Position numbers and translations under genes: made by a program
The notes under the pieces: model-generated
Seen by the model: the letters and a program-made list of their open reading frames with translations, nothing else
Told to the model about the DNA's origin: nothing
Database searches by the model: none
Assembly: GCA_965544035.1 (NCBI GenBank)
Contig: CBEULR010000007.1
Span: 1-64,000, forward strand
Direction: 5' to 3'
DNA from: CBEULR01 sp965544035
GTDB lineage: Bacteria; Bacillota; Desulfotomaculia; Desulfotomaculales; Desulforudaceae
Length of the DNA: 64,000 nt
In this document: positions 9,914 to 17,434 of the stretch, piece by piece
Numbering within the stretch: position 1 is the first letter of the stretch
How the letters are laid out: each line of letters opens with the position of its first letter

Positions 9914-11640
9914 TCGTTAATCTCCCCCTCAGCTACTGTTTCATCCAACTCCGGTTCCGTAGAGCTCGCCTTCGGTGGTCTGGAATAGCCATACGCTAAC
10001 AACAGCATTCCTACTAGTTCCGCACCACCGCTACCTTTTTCATAAATTAACCTTATTACCTGATCTAGGTCACTGGCATTGACTTTGTGGTTCTTCCGTC
10101 CCTTCTCCTTCGTTCCCTGTTCGGAAGTATCCAGCTTTTCGCTTTCCCAATTGTACTGTTGGACAAAATCTCCCAGAGCTGCTACAAACTCATCGTTACC
10201 CCCCTTGATCTTCTGTTTCCAGTGCTGTGCCAAGCCGTAACGAACCTCACGACGTCCGCTCTTTTTTTGCTTGGATTCGATCAGTGCGAAGACGGTGGCA
10301 TTTCTGATAGCCTTAGCTAAACTTTGAAATCCCTTGTTTTCGATAACATCAAGCATCTTGTACCCCCTCCCAAATAGAGTATTTAGATTATCCGTGCTCA
10401 TCATCTTTGCCCATTTGTCCTGGCTCCTCCGATGCATATAATGGACGGCAAAACCATAGCAAAACTCCAATAGCTCCGCTACCTCACCGGTATTCAGCCA
10501 CTTGCGATACTGCTGCAAGACCGGTATATCCCCTGAACGTTCTTCGTTTAGTGACCGCAAACAACCGGCCACTCCATCCCGCTGTTTGTCTCCAATATGT
10601 TCCCGAATGATACTGATACAAGCATTTGCATCGTCCCGATTACGTATTTCAAACCAAGATGGCAACACGGTGAAGGAATAGTTCATCAGTGCCGCTGCCG
10701 TGCCAAGGTTTTGAAAGTATGCTTGGTGCAGACCACGTACCACATCACAAGGCCGCCTGTTGCGCAATAGAATGCTATTTCCCATCACATCGGAATGTTG
10801 GATCAAAATCTCTGTCAGTCGAAGCGTGGCCTCGATATCCAGCCGGATACTTCCCCACAGGTTTAAGTCGCGCAGTACCGCAAAAATAGTGATCAGTTGA
10901 CCGACGACAATATCGGAGGGTTCTATAACAAAAACCTTGTAGTCCCCATCACTGTTGCGGTAAGGCAACATCGACCTATAGGCTCCCCGGAACTTCATCC
11001 ATTCATTAAACGGATCAATAACCTCTGAGGAGATGCTGCCGGCGGTGGTGGAATCCGGTTTAGGACGATGAACACCTTTTCCTGAAATGGGGTTAAACAC
11101 CTGGCTATTGCTAATGCGGGGAAGACCCTGGGGGGTACCCCCGACATTGTCACCACTTAGTCTGTTGGCAACCCACTGCTTCATTTGCTCAGGATGCTCC
11201 TTAATCCACATAAACAGCTGTTTATCGGAAGACCATCCCTTACGCATTGAGGCTAAGAATGAGGCCATCCTGTATTCCGACACCGGCTGTGGCGGCTCTG
11301 ACAGCCCCTGTTCGGCCAATTCCCGTTCAATTCTGGCTCTTGTCTTGGTTGCCTGTCGGAATTGTCTAAGTCGATTCGCCTTGTCCCTTTCGTGTTCGTA
11401 ATCTATTACATACCCGGTCGGCCTCACCCCGTCCTTTTTCAAATATATAAAAGGGTAACCGGGGCTAATGGCCGGCCAGCCCGTAACAGGCCCGGGATCA
11501 TTACCATCCAGCACATAGTGGTCACCCTTGTCCACCAGGCGGACTGGTGAGCCTGTAATCTCCTCAAGCAAACTGCCTAATCCAATTGCCTCAAGCGTGT
11601 CGGCATAAGTCAACGTACGTTTGGGCACTACGTATTTCAT
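9910..11640 (-). CDS. cas8: Cas8-like large subunit of Cascade
   Basis: The 576-residue protein lies where the large subunit belongs, between cas3 and cas7, with 4-bp overlaps on both sides. Large subunits recognise the PAM and are very divergent; I recognise no motif that fixes the subfamily. The ATG at 11640 gives the ATGA overlap with cas3; a longer frame reaching 11781 would overlap cas3 by 145 bp. The C-terminal third is rich in basic helices (KQKKSGRREVR) and ends in an acidic tail (TEPELDETVAEGEINE). No separate small subunit (Csa5/Cas11) gene is visible, so that part may be internal. Confidence 0.75.
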   Translation of the reverse strand: MKYVVPKRTLTYADTLEAIGLGSLLEEITGSPVRLVDKGDHYVLDGNDPGPVTGWPAISPGYPFIYLKKDGVRPTGYVIDYEHERDKANRLRQFRQATKTRARIERELAEQGLSEPPQPVSEYRMASFLASMRKGWSSDKQLFMWIKEHPEQMKQWVANRLSGDNVGGTPQGLPRISNSQVFNPISGKGVHRPKPDSTTAGSISSEVIDPFNEWMKFRGAYRSMLPYRNSDGDYKVFVIEPSDIVVGQLITIFAVLRDLNLWGSIRLDIEATLRLTEILIQHSDVMGNSILLRNRRPCDVVRGLHQAYFQNLGTAAALMNYSFTVLPSWFEIRNRDDANACISIIREHIGDKQRDGVAGCLRSLNEERSGDIPVLQQYRKWLNTGEVAELLEFCYGFAVHYMHRRSQDKWAKMMSTDNLNTLFGRGYKMLDVIENKGFQSLAKAIRNATVFALIESKQKKSGRREVRYGLAQHWKQKIKGGNDEFVAALGDFVQQYNWESEKLDTSEQGTKEKGRKNHKVNASDLDQVIRLIYEKGSGGAELVGMLLLAYGYSRPPKASSTEPELDETVAEGEINE

Positions 11641-14060
11641 TGTCTTCCCCCTTCCGCTGTCCCCAACTGATCCGCCAACCGCAAACAACGAACTACGAAC
11701 CAGTAGACCGGCAGCCACTCTGCGTCCTCCACGCGTGTAGCCGATAAGAGGTCCCGTGCAAATTCCCCTTTCGGACCACACGTTAGATTGTCTGGTTTAT
11801 CCCGGAGTGTCTGCGGACGAGGCAGACCAAGCTGCGCGAGCAATTCACCTACTGTGGGTACTGCCTCCGGCACCAGGGAAAAAGTCTTCAGTGCTCGTGC
11901 ATGTCCGCTGTGATGCCGTGCGATAGCGGTGATTACACACAAGCCTAATTCAGGCACATCTTCAAACAAAGATATGAGATAGTCACACACCGCATAAGCG
12001 CCTTCCACAGCGTGCGCCGGCGGATCTTTGAACCTTCGCCACTTATCCCAGTCTGTTTTAGGATCGTAATCAGTGTGAGCAATCGGTTCTTCCGGTACCA
12101 TTCCCGGTGTCTTGTGCTCTTGCCAAACACGTGCAGCATTCTGCCAAGCCACACTGAGCTTCCCCACATCGTGAAGAGCAGCAGCGATACGCGCCGCCTT
12201 AATAATTAGCTCCTCTGGTAATACAGAGTTCTTAGCTATGAGGCGTTGAGCATTTACACTATTACTTAACGCTTTATCCAAATGGTCTAGGACTCTGTTT
12301 ATGTGATCCGAGTATATCTCACAGCGGTAACGATATCCTTCCCGGGAACGCCTGGATCGGTAACGGATCTCAGCAGCTTTTCCACTTTGACCCAGTAAGA
12401 GCCCTTCTCGCGGTGAGTAAGCGGCATAACGGGGGTTGATCGCCACCAACCACGGGAGTCCTGTTTTCGTGCTCGCCGTCCGTTGCCAACGAAACTGGAT
12501 GATCCGGCTATCGTCTGAATCTTCGTCAGCTTCAACAGGTATTCCAATTATCCAATCACCGGGATCAACCTCGGCCTTATTCAGAAAGCCCAGTAGAGTA
12601 CCGTACGGTACGGAAAGAAGCTCGGGCCATTCCGACAAGCCAAAGTGCACCTTTTCTGGTTCATCCGTTACCAGAATACTTACACTATTTACATCTCTAA
12701 TCAGGTTTTCCCTTGCTCCTTTTCGGAGCCCATCCATTGCCTCATTGACGAGACTCCTCCGGTTACGCAAGCTGTCATATTCGCTGAGGTGGTTCATTTC
12801 AGCCTCACTGTGTACCGAGTTGACCGCATTCATCTCATCTCTAAAGAAAAATACATCTCCAGAGCGCACACGAAGAAAACCAGCCGTTTGTTGCAAGACG
12901 GTTCTGTCATAAGGCGCCTCGTTGGGCACAGGATATACTTTTACAAGCCCTTCACCACCATACCGCGCACAGCGTCCCGCCCGCTGAATCAGACTGTTAA
13001 CTGGTGCTGCTTCGGTGTGAAGCACATCAACCGAAAAGTCCATACCCGCCTCTACCACCTGGGTGCTAACCAGAATAAAATCCTCCTCGGCGGACTGATT
13101 CTCCTTTCCTAACTTCGACAGTGCCTCATTCTCCCAGCGTAAGCGATCATCTCGAAAAAACCTTGAGTGCAACAAACAAACATTGGTTTCTGGCCGTTTT
13201 CGTTCTAGCAATTCCCGATAGATTTCTTGCGCCCTACCAACTGTGTTGAGTATGACCAAAGATCGTTGCCGGTGATCCGCCAAAACCGCTTGAGCTGATA
13301 ACCCCTCATCCGACCAGATCCATTTCCTAAGTGTTGGTTTCTGCTTTCGACCTTCAATCAACCCAATCTCATCATTCTTGAGTTCAATCACTTCTGCATC
13401 GAGTCGATTCCTTAGCCATAGCACCGCCGCATCAGACAGGGTTGCCGTCATAAGCACAAAGCGGCAGTATGGTCTCAGCCTATCCAGCATTTCAATGGCC
13501 GTGCCCATAGATTTATCCGGTTCAAGCAGATGAAACTCGTCAATAACCACCAGGCTTCCGAGAATAGCACCAACATTGATGTTGGCCAAACGGCCGGGAA
13601 GGGAGACTGGATCGAGTATATATGAAGACAGTAGTTGGTCAATGGTAGTAAAAACTATGTCCCCCTGAAAAAAGGGGTCATCCTGCTGTTCACCGGTCTG
13701 TAGTGTAACGACCAAGGATTCCACATCATCTGCCTGTGCTGTACCCACAGCATCATAGATTGTTCTTACACGAAACCCCGCCTGCTGACACCCCTTAACC
13801 GTTGAAGTATATAGTTGGGAGGCCAAGCTGCGAAGCGGTAAAGCATAGAGAACACGATCCACAAGCCGGTCCCCCTTTTCCCGGGCCCATAAAAATGGGA
13901 GCAGTGTGGCCCAGGTTTTGCCGGCACCGGTTGGGGCCCGCAGAATGACGTTACTAGGGCTCGACAACAACGAGTGCGCCACCTTTTCCTGAAACGGATA
14001 TAGTGATACATCTGGGCGGCCCATCAGTTTCCGGAAAAGATCATTCAGTTCTCTGGTCAT
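11637..14060 (-). CDS. cas3: Cas3 helicase-nuclease with C-terminal HD domain
   Basis: This 807-residue protein starts with the SF2 helicase: Walker A APTGAGKTW near residue 45, Walker B VVIDEFHLLEP, motif III MTATLSD, and motif VI QRAGRCARYGG. The HD nuclease follows near the C terminus (AALHDVGKLSVAW, later ARHHSGHA). Cas3 is recruited by Cascade to degrade target DNA. Most Cas3 proteins have HD first; type I-A usually splits the two parts. The ATG at 14060 is preceded by GGGAG; an upstream ATG at 14099 would lie before the likely promoter. It is the first gene of the effector operon. Confidence 0.92.
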   Translation of the reverse strand: MTRELNDLFRKLMGRPDVSLYPFQEKVAHSLLSSPSNVILRAPTGAGKTWATLLPFLWAREKGDRLVDRVLYALPLRSLASQLYTSTVKGCQQAGFRVRTIYDAVGTAQADDVESLVVTLQTGEQQDDPFFQGDIVFTTIDQLLSSYILDPVSLPGRLANINVGAILGSLVVIDEFHLLEPDKSMGTAIEMLDRLRPYCRFVLMTATLSDAAVLWLRNRLDAEVIELKNDEIGLIEGRKQKPTLRKWIWSDEGLSAQAVLADHRQRSLVILNTVGRAQEIYRELLERKRPETNVCLLHSRFFRDDRLRWENEALSKLGKENQSAEEDFILVSTQVVEAGMDFSVDVLHTEAAPVNSLIQRAGRCARYGGEGLVKVYPVPNEAPYDRTVLQQTAGFLRVRSGDVFFFRDEMNAVNSVHSEAEMNHLSEYDSLRNRRSLVNEAMDGLRKGARENLIRDVNSVSILVTDEPEKVHFGLSEWPELLSVPYGTLLGFLNKAEVDPGDWIIGIPVEADEDSDDSRIIQFRWQRTASTKTGLPWLVAINPRYAAYSPREGLLLGQSGKAAEIRYRSRRSREGYRYRCEIYSDHINRVLDHLDKALSNSVNAQRLIAKNSVLPEELIIKAARIAAALHDVGKLSVAWQNAARVWQEHKTPGMVPEEPIAHTDYDPKTDWDKWRRFKDPPAHAVEGAYAVCDYLISLFEDVPELGLCVITAIARHHSGHARALKTFSLVPEAVPTVGELLAQLGLPRPQTLRDKPDNLTCGPKGEFARDLLSATRVEDAEWLPVYWFVVRCLRLADQLGTAEGGRQ

Positions 14061-14084
14061 AATACCGGCTCCCGCAAAATACAT

Positions 14085-14093
14085 ATTATACCA
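14085..14093 (-). promoter_or_regulatory. Extended -10 promoter of the cas3 operon
   Basis: The minus strand carries TGGTATAAT, a perfect TATAAT with a TGN extension, about 25 bp upstream of the cas3 ATG. No good -35 lies 16-18 nt further up, as is common for extended -10 promoters. It overlaps the end of the tiny ORF at 14096-14170 only at its upstream flank. Confidence 0.6.
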
Positions 14094-14095
14094 AC

Positions 14096-14170
14096 TCAAT
14101 CATTGGGCACGTAATAGCGCGGCGGAGAGGAATAAAAGACATACACTAAAATCAACACTATAGTATTCAC
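14096..14170 (-). CDS. Tiny hydrophobic ORF, candidate CreT-like toxin
   Basis: A 24-codon ORF starts at a GTG and ends at TGA. A good Shine-Dalgarno (AAAAAGGAG) lies 9 nt upstream of the GTG. The peptide starts MNTIVLILVYVFY, a hydrophobic run, and ends with a polar proline/tyrosine-rich tail. Its upstream region (14195-14211) is matched by the pseudo-spacer of the crRNA-like element at 14282-14348. In CreTA modules a very small toxin gene next to cas genes is repressed by Cascade guided by such an RNA, so this is a candidate toxin. There is no homology evidence, and so short an ORF could arise by chance or be a leader peptide for cas3. Confidence 0.4.
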   Translation of the reverse strand: MNTIVLILVYVFYSSPPRYYVPND

Positions 14171-14191
14171 ACTGACTCACTCCTTTTTCAA

Positions 14192-14211
14192 CCCAATCCT
14201 TGTTAAGAAAT
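14192..14211 (+). promoter_or_regulatory. Candidate Cascade target: CCC PAM plus protospacer
   Basis: CCC (14192-14194) is followed by AATCCTTGTTAAGAAAT (14195-14211). The first 10 nt and the last 5 nt equal the pseudo-spacer at 14295-14311; only two adjacent bases differ. CCN is the known PAM class of type I-A systems. On the minus strand the site overlaps a weak extended -10 (TGCATAAAT, 14212-14220) and lies just upstream of the tiny ORF's ribosome-binding site, so bound Cascade could block its transcription. Confidence 0.6.
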
Positions 14212-14281
14212 ATTTATGCACAGCGTGGATGCTTATGATTGGGATAAAAAAGAACCATCCCCATTAATATCCTACAGAAAA

Positions 14282-14348
14282 AGGGGACTGAAATAATCCT
14301 TGTTTTGAAATGATTTAGATCCAGACCCGTTTAATAGGGGACTATCCC
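14282..14348 (+). ncRNA. crRNA-like RNA element (CreA/CreR-like)
   Basis: On the + strand, AGGGGACTGAAA (14282-14293) equals the 3' end of the CRISPR repeat including seven of the eight handle bases (ACTGAAAT for ACTGAAAG). A 17-nt pseudo-spacer follows (14295-14311). Then 14312-14348 aligns without gaps to the full 37-bp repeat at 22 positions, including AATAGGGGACT and GACCC. This repeat-spacer-repeat order without an array is that of CreA antitoxin RNAs and CreR regulators. A possible -10 (TTAATA or TAATAT) lies near 14264-14269. The element overlaps the last codons of the WYL gene. That it is transcribed and processed by Cas6 is inference. Confidence 0.65.
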
Positions 14349-15388
14349 CATCCATACATCTCCCCCATCCGCTGCACATCCCGGGCCACTTCTTCTCGGA
14401 GCCAAGCCGGAGCCAGCACCTCGGCGTGGGGGCCGAAACTCATTACCCAGCGCTTGACCTCACCCAAGCCGCGCACGCGAAGGGTCAGGGTGAGTGAACC
14501 GTCCGGGTGTTCGGCAATCTTTTGGCTGGAGTGCCATTGGCGCTCGCGGATGTAGCGTGCCTGAACCGGATCAAACCAGATACGCACTTCTTCTATCTGC
14601 CCACTGCGTTCCAGGGACAGGCTGTCGTCCAAATAGGCGTTGACATCGAATTCCGGGTCGGGCTCAAAGCGCTCATTTGTAAGGGCTATATTGGATATGC
14701 GGTCCAAGGCGAAGATAAGGGTCTGTCCACGCCAATGACAGTGAGCGATAAGATACCAGGCGCCCCCGTGATAACGCAGGTGATAGGGGTTGACACGTCG
14801 GGTGGTGTGTTCGTTGCGGCTGGCGGTGTAGTAGTCCAGATCTACTGAGGTGCGATTCCGAATGGCGGTCAAAAGAATCTGATGCGTTTCCAGCAACTGC
14901 CGCTCATCGCCACGTGGTGGATCAACGTTGAAGGACAGGGTTTCGTTCACCATGCCAAAGTCCAGGCTGTGGGTTTGCGGCAGGGCGGCGCAGATCTTTT
15001 CAAAAGCGTTTCGAATCAACTGCTCATAGGGACTGCCCCGATACTGGGAAAGCACCTGACTTCCCAGAAACAGTGCCAGGATTTCTCCCTCCGAAAGGCT
15101 AAAAGTCGGCATTTGAAATTCGGCGGTGTATCGATATCCACGTCGCTTACGGTCGTATTCAAGAGGAGCACTCATCAGGTCGCGCATGTGCGCCAGGTCG
15201 CGTTCGATGGTGCGCCGGCTCACCTCAAGCTTTTCGGCCAGCCAGTTCGCATCGGGACACCGTCCGCTTCTGATATAGGCGTCGATCCGGTAGATGCGCC
15301 AGAGACCCAAACGTCCGGGGAGACCAAGCGGTCTGCCCTGATAAACCATCTCCTTCACCAGCCCATGTGGAATTACAAGATAACTCAT
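14342..15388 (-). CDS. WYL-domain transcriptional regulator
   Basis: The 348-residue product has an N-terminal DeoR-type helix-turn-helix (ANWLAEKLEVSRRTIERDLAHMRDL, near residues 48-72) and a WYL domain (near 165-250: VDLDYYTASRNEH, RVNPYHLRYHGGAWYLIAHCH, followed by FALDRISNI). WYL regulators sense nucleic-acid ligands and often control CRISPR-Cas and other defence loci. It lies between cas6 and cas3 on the same strand, so control of the cas genes is a reasonable inference. The start is uncertain because no clear Shine-Dalgarno precedes 15388. Its stop codon lies inside the repeat-like part of the crRNA-like element. Confidence 0.88.
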   Translation of the reverse strand: MSYLVIPHGLVKEMVYQGRPLGLPGRLGLWRIYRIDAYIRSGRCPDANWLAEKLEVSRRTIERDLAHMRDLMSAPLEYDRKRRGYRYTAEFQMPTFSLSEGEILALFLGSQVLSQYRGSPYEQLIRNAFEKICAALPQTHSLDFGMVNETLSFNVDPPRGDERQLLETHQILLTAIRNRTSVDLDYYTASRNEHTTRRVNPYHLRYHGGAWYLIAHCHWRGQTLIFALDRISNIALTNERFEPDPEFDVNAYLDDSLSLERSGQIEEVRIWFDPVQARYIRERQWHSSQKIAEHPDGSLTLTLRVRGLGEVKRWVMSFGPHAEVLAPAWLREEVARDVQRMGEMYGWG

Positions 15389-15494
15389 TCAGCAGGAAAG
15401 CCCTTCCATAGTCACATTTCGCCTTCATTAGTAAACATCCTGCTATATTTGGACATTTTGCATACCGTGGGACTATTATCCATAATAGCAAAAT

Positions 15495-15519
15495 AGCTCC
15501 GTCATCTGTTGACGGAGCT
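15495..15519 (-). terminator. Terminator after cas6
   Basis: A perfect 10-bp stem (AGCTCCGTCA / TGACGGAGCT) with a 5-nt loop is followed on the minus strand by ATTTTG. It begins about 26 bp past the cas6 stop. The T-run is short, so efficiency is uncertain. Confidence 0.65.
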
Positions 15520-15545
15520 TAAGCCGAATCCGAAATTGGCCTGTC

Positions 15546-16514
15546 TCACCGGGTCTCTTCGTTCTTCCCAATCCGATATTTCCCCATGCCGAAGACGGCA
15601 CCCTTGCCCACGTGCACGTATTCACCGATCTTGATCAAAGGCATAAACTCTTCCAGATCGCCCGTGTATTGGACCGTTCCCACCAGCCCGCCGAGCGTGA
15701 TCCGGGCGTCTTGACGCCCGGAATACCGATCCCAATCCACCCATTGTGTATCTTCAGACTGTCTGCGGATCTCTTGGGCACGCTCGATCAGTCCTGCATA
15801 ATCAACATCAAGTTCGGTTCCGTGGTGAAAGTACATCAATGATGAGATCCGGCGCAGGAGACCGCGCACCAGCACGTGGAATGGAAGCTCGGTCACAAAC
15901 CGGCTGCCGTGCTTCAACCGGGTCATGGTGAGTAGCCTCAACTTCAATCGGCCGTTCGGAACATGGTTCGCCTTACTCACTATCTCTTCTCCGGTAAGGA
16001 AGCTTCCCGGATCTCGTACGGTGCGGTCGGAAGTATCAAAAATCCGCTTCTCGGACCCATCCAGCCCGATGAAGTTCACCGTGCGAAGTTTATAGGGCCG
16101 CCTCCCCTTCCCGATGCCGACGCGGCCAAGTTCATCCAGGCTGACGATGAAGTAGGGGAGATACTGAATCCCCTTCCCGATCAGGACCAGATGAAAAGAC
16201 AGCTTGTCGCCCGGCTTGTATTCCTGTTTGGTCTCCAGGGGCGGCTCGATGACAAACGGACGCGGAATACTTTCCAGGTTCCGGAGTGCCTGCGCGCCCG
16301 AGGGTGGGGCCGTCTCAAACACATAGGCGAAGGGGCAGGATTCCCGAAGCAGGCAGCCGTGACAGTCTTCCCGGCGCTGGGCGCAACATATGCGGCGAAA
16401 CACACGCCCGAAACCGCCGCGCAGGGTGGACCCCTTGTACCGCGGCAGCAGCAGCCCCTGTTCACCCGCTTCCAATTCAACGCGGTAACGCGCGATGCGC
16501 ATTTCCGAAAGCAC
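15546..16514 (-). CDS. cas6: Cas6 pre-crRNA endoribonuclease
   Basis: This 322-residue RAMP protein resembles the Cas6 family. It has LPRYKGSTLRGGFGRVFRR near residues 23-41, a four-cysteine segment (CCAQRREDCHGCLLRESC) suggesting a zinc site, and the C-terminal glycine-rich loop VGKGAVFGMGKYRI. It would cut pre-crRNA 8 nt upstream of each spacer, leaving the ACTGAAAG handle. It lies apart from the main cas operon, after an unknown gene and before a terminator. Start: GTG at 16514, with GAGG about 9 nt upstream; ATG at 16502 is an alternative. Confidence 0.85.
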   Translation of the reverse strand: MLSEMRIARYRVELEAGEQGLLLPRYKGSTLRGGFGRVFRRICCAQRREDCHGCLLRESCPFAYVFETAPPSGAQALRNLESIPRPFVIEPPLETKQEYKPGDKLSFHLVLIGKGIQYLPYFIVSLDELGRVGIGKGRRPYKLRTVNFIGLDGSEKRIFDTSDRTVRDPGSFLTGEEIVSKANHVPNGRLKLRLLTMTRLKHGSRFVTELPFHVLVRGLLRRISSLMYFHHGTELDVDYAGLIERAQEIRRQSEDTQWVDWDRYSGRQDARITLGGLVGTVQYTGDLEEFMPLIKIGEYVHVGKGAVFGMGKYRIGKNEETR

Positions 16515-16531
16515 CCTGAATCACCTCTCTC

Positions 16532-17005
16532 TTACCGGTGACTATCCGCTTCTTCCTCAGCCTCGGGCAGCACCCACCGGCCGCCCACAAACTCATATTT
16601 CGTCATTGTGGTTTCCGCACTGCCCTCAGGGATCACGTCGTCATCCTCTTCTATGCGATAAGCCTGGCAGGTCTGCCAGTAGTAGAGGCTCAAGTCGCCG
16701 CGATCCACACGGTAGCCGGCTATCTTAGAATAAATTTGGTCTTGAAAGGTACTCCATTCTTCCAGGGTGCCCCGCCACAACTCGACGTATTGTCCGTCTT
16801 CCACATACCACAGGCGGGCGGAGATAATCCCCACTCCGGTTCCGCCCGTTCTGGTGACGAGTTCATGAACCCTGTTCCAACCGATCTGAATGCCGGTATC
16901 GGTATCCCAGCTTTCCACCTTCCAGGCCTCTTCTGCGATCAATTCGTATCCGCCGTCGGCGGTTTTGTCGAAGACGGCACACCATCGCACGGGCTTTAAC
17001 TTCAT
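16532..17005 (-). CDS. Hypothetical protein upstream of cas6
   Basis: I do not recognise this 157-residue protein. It has no signal peptide or membrane segment, is acidic, and is rich in aromatic residues and mixed beta-strand stretches (VRWCAVFDKTADGGYELIAEEAW, GVGIISARLWYVEDGQYVELWRGT). The end is strongly acidic (PEAEEEADS). It ends 17 bp before cas6 on the same strand, and nothing else lies between it and the terminator of the rpsU operon. It and cas6 probably form a two-gene transcript, which makes a CRISPR-linked role possible but unproven. Confidence 0.6.
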   Translation of the reverse strand: MKLKPVRWCAVFDKTADGGYELIAEEAWKVESWDTDTGIQIGWNRVHELVTRTGGTGVGIISARLWYVEDGQYVELWRGTLEEWSTFQDQIYSKIAGYRVDRGDLSLYYWQTCQAYRIEEDDDVIPEGSAETTMTKYEFVGGRWVLPEAEEEADSHR

Positions 17006-17103
17006 CAGACTATCCCCTTTTATCGAATAGTGCCGTTTACTACTACTTCCTTTTCGCCCGCCGTTTTCCTGCAGTTGATTCGCCCGGCGGCCCGGAAATA
17101 ACC

Positions 17104-17127
17104 GAAGCCCGGATTGCTCCGGGCTTC
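17104..17127 (-). terminator. Hairpin ending the dnaK-rpsU operon
   Basis: A perfect 10-bp stem (GAAGCCCGGA / TCCGGGCTTC) with a 4-nt loop lies about 45 bp beyond the rpsU stop, followed by GGTTATTTCC. The poor T-run lowers confidence in intrinsic termination. Confidence 0.55.
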
Positions 17128-17171
17128 ATAGTCCTTGTAACGTGGAGGGGGTTTGAGATTGATCTCGTTTC

Positions 17172-17354
17172 TTAGAATCTTCTCCTCTTGCGCTTGCGCG
17201 CTGCTTCAGACTTCTTCTTGCGCCTTACACTCGGCTTCTCGTAATGTTCATGCTTCCTGGCTTCGGCAAAAACCCCTGCCCGCTGGCAGGTCCGCTTAAA
17301 GCGGCGCAAAGCGCTGTCCAGCGATTCGTTCTTTCCAACTTTGACTTCCGCCAC
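17172..17354 (-). CDS. rpsU: 30S ribosomal protein S21
   Basis: The 60-residue protein is S21, which binds near the 3' end of 16S rRNA in the 30S subunit. [21 protein letters not shown] is diagnostic, and the C terminus is a run of lysine and arginine ([17 protein letters not shown]). I chose the GTG at 17354 because AGGGAGG lies 9-10 nt upstream and the length is then normal; the longer frame to 17393 adds 13 atypical residues. It is the last gene of the heat-shock operon, a common clostridial arrangement. Confidence 0.95.
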   Translation of the reverse strand: MAEVKVGKNESLDSALRRFKRTCQRAGVFAEARKHEHYEKPSVRRKKKSEAARKRKRRRF

Positions 17355-17434
17355 CTTTGTATCCCTCCCTCCACCAGTCCGCGTCTCAGACAAAACATGC
17401 TGTAAAGTATAGCACCCCTAAAATAGAATGTCAA

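Noticed and set aside
11641..11781. Upstream extension of cas8
   Set aside because: It would overlap cas3 by 145 bp; the ATG giving a 4-bp overlap fits the rest of the operon.
14295..14311. Similarity of 14195-14211 and 14295-14311 as a plain direct repeat
   Set aside because: Possible, but it does not explain why the copy abuts the repeat handle and a degenerate repeat on one side and CCC on the other.
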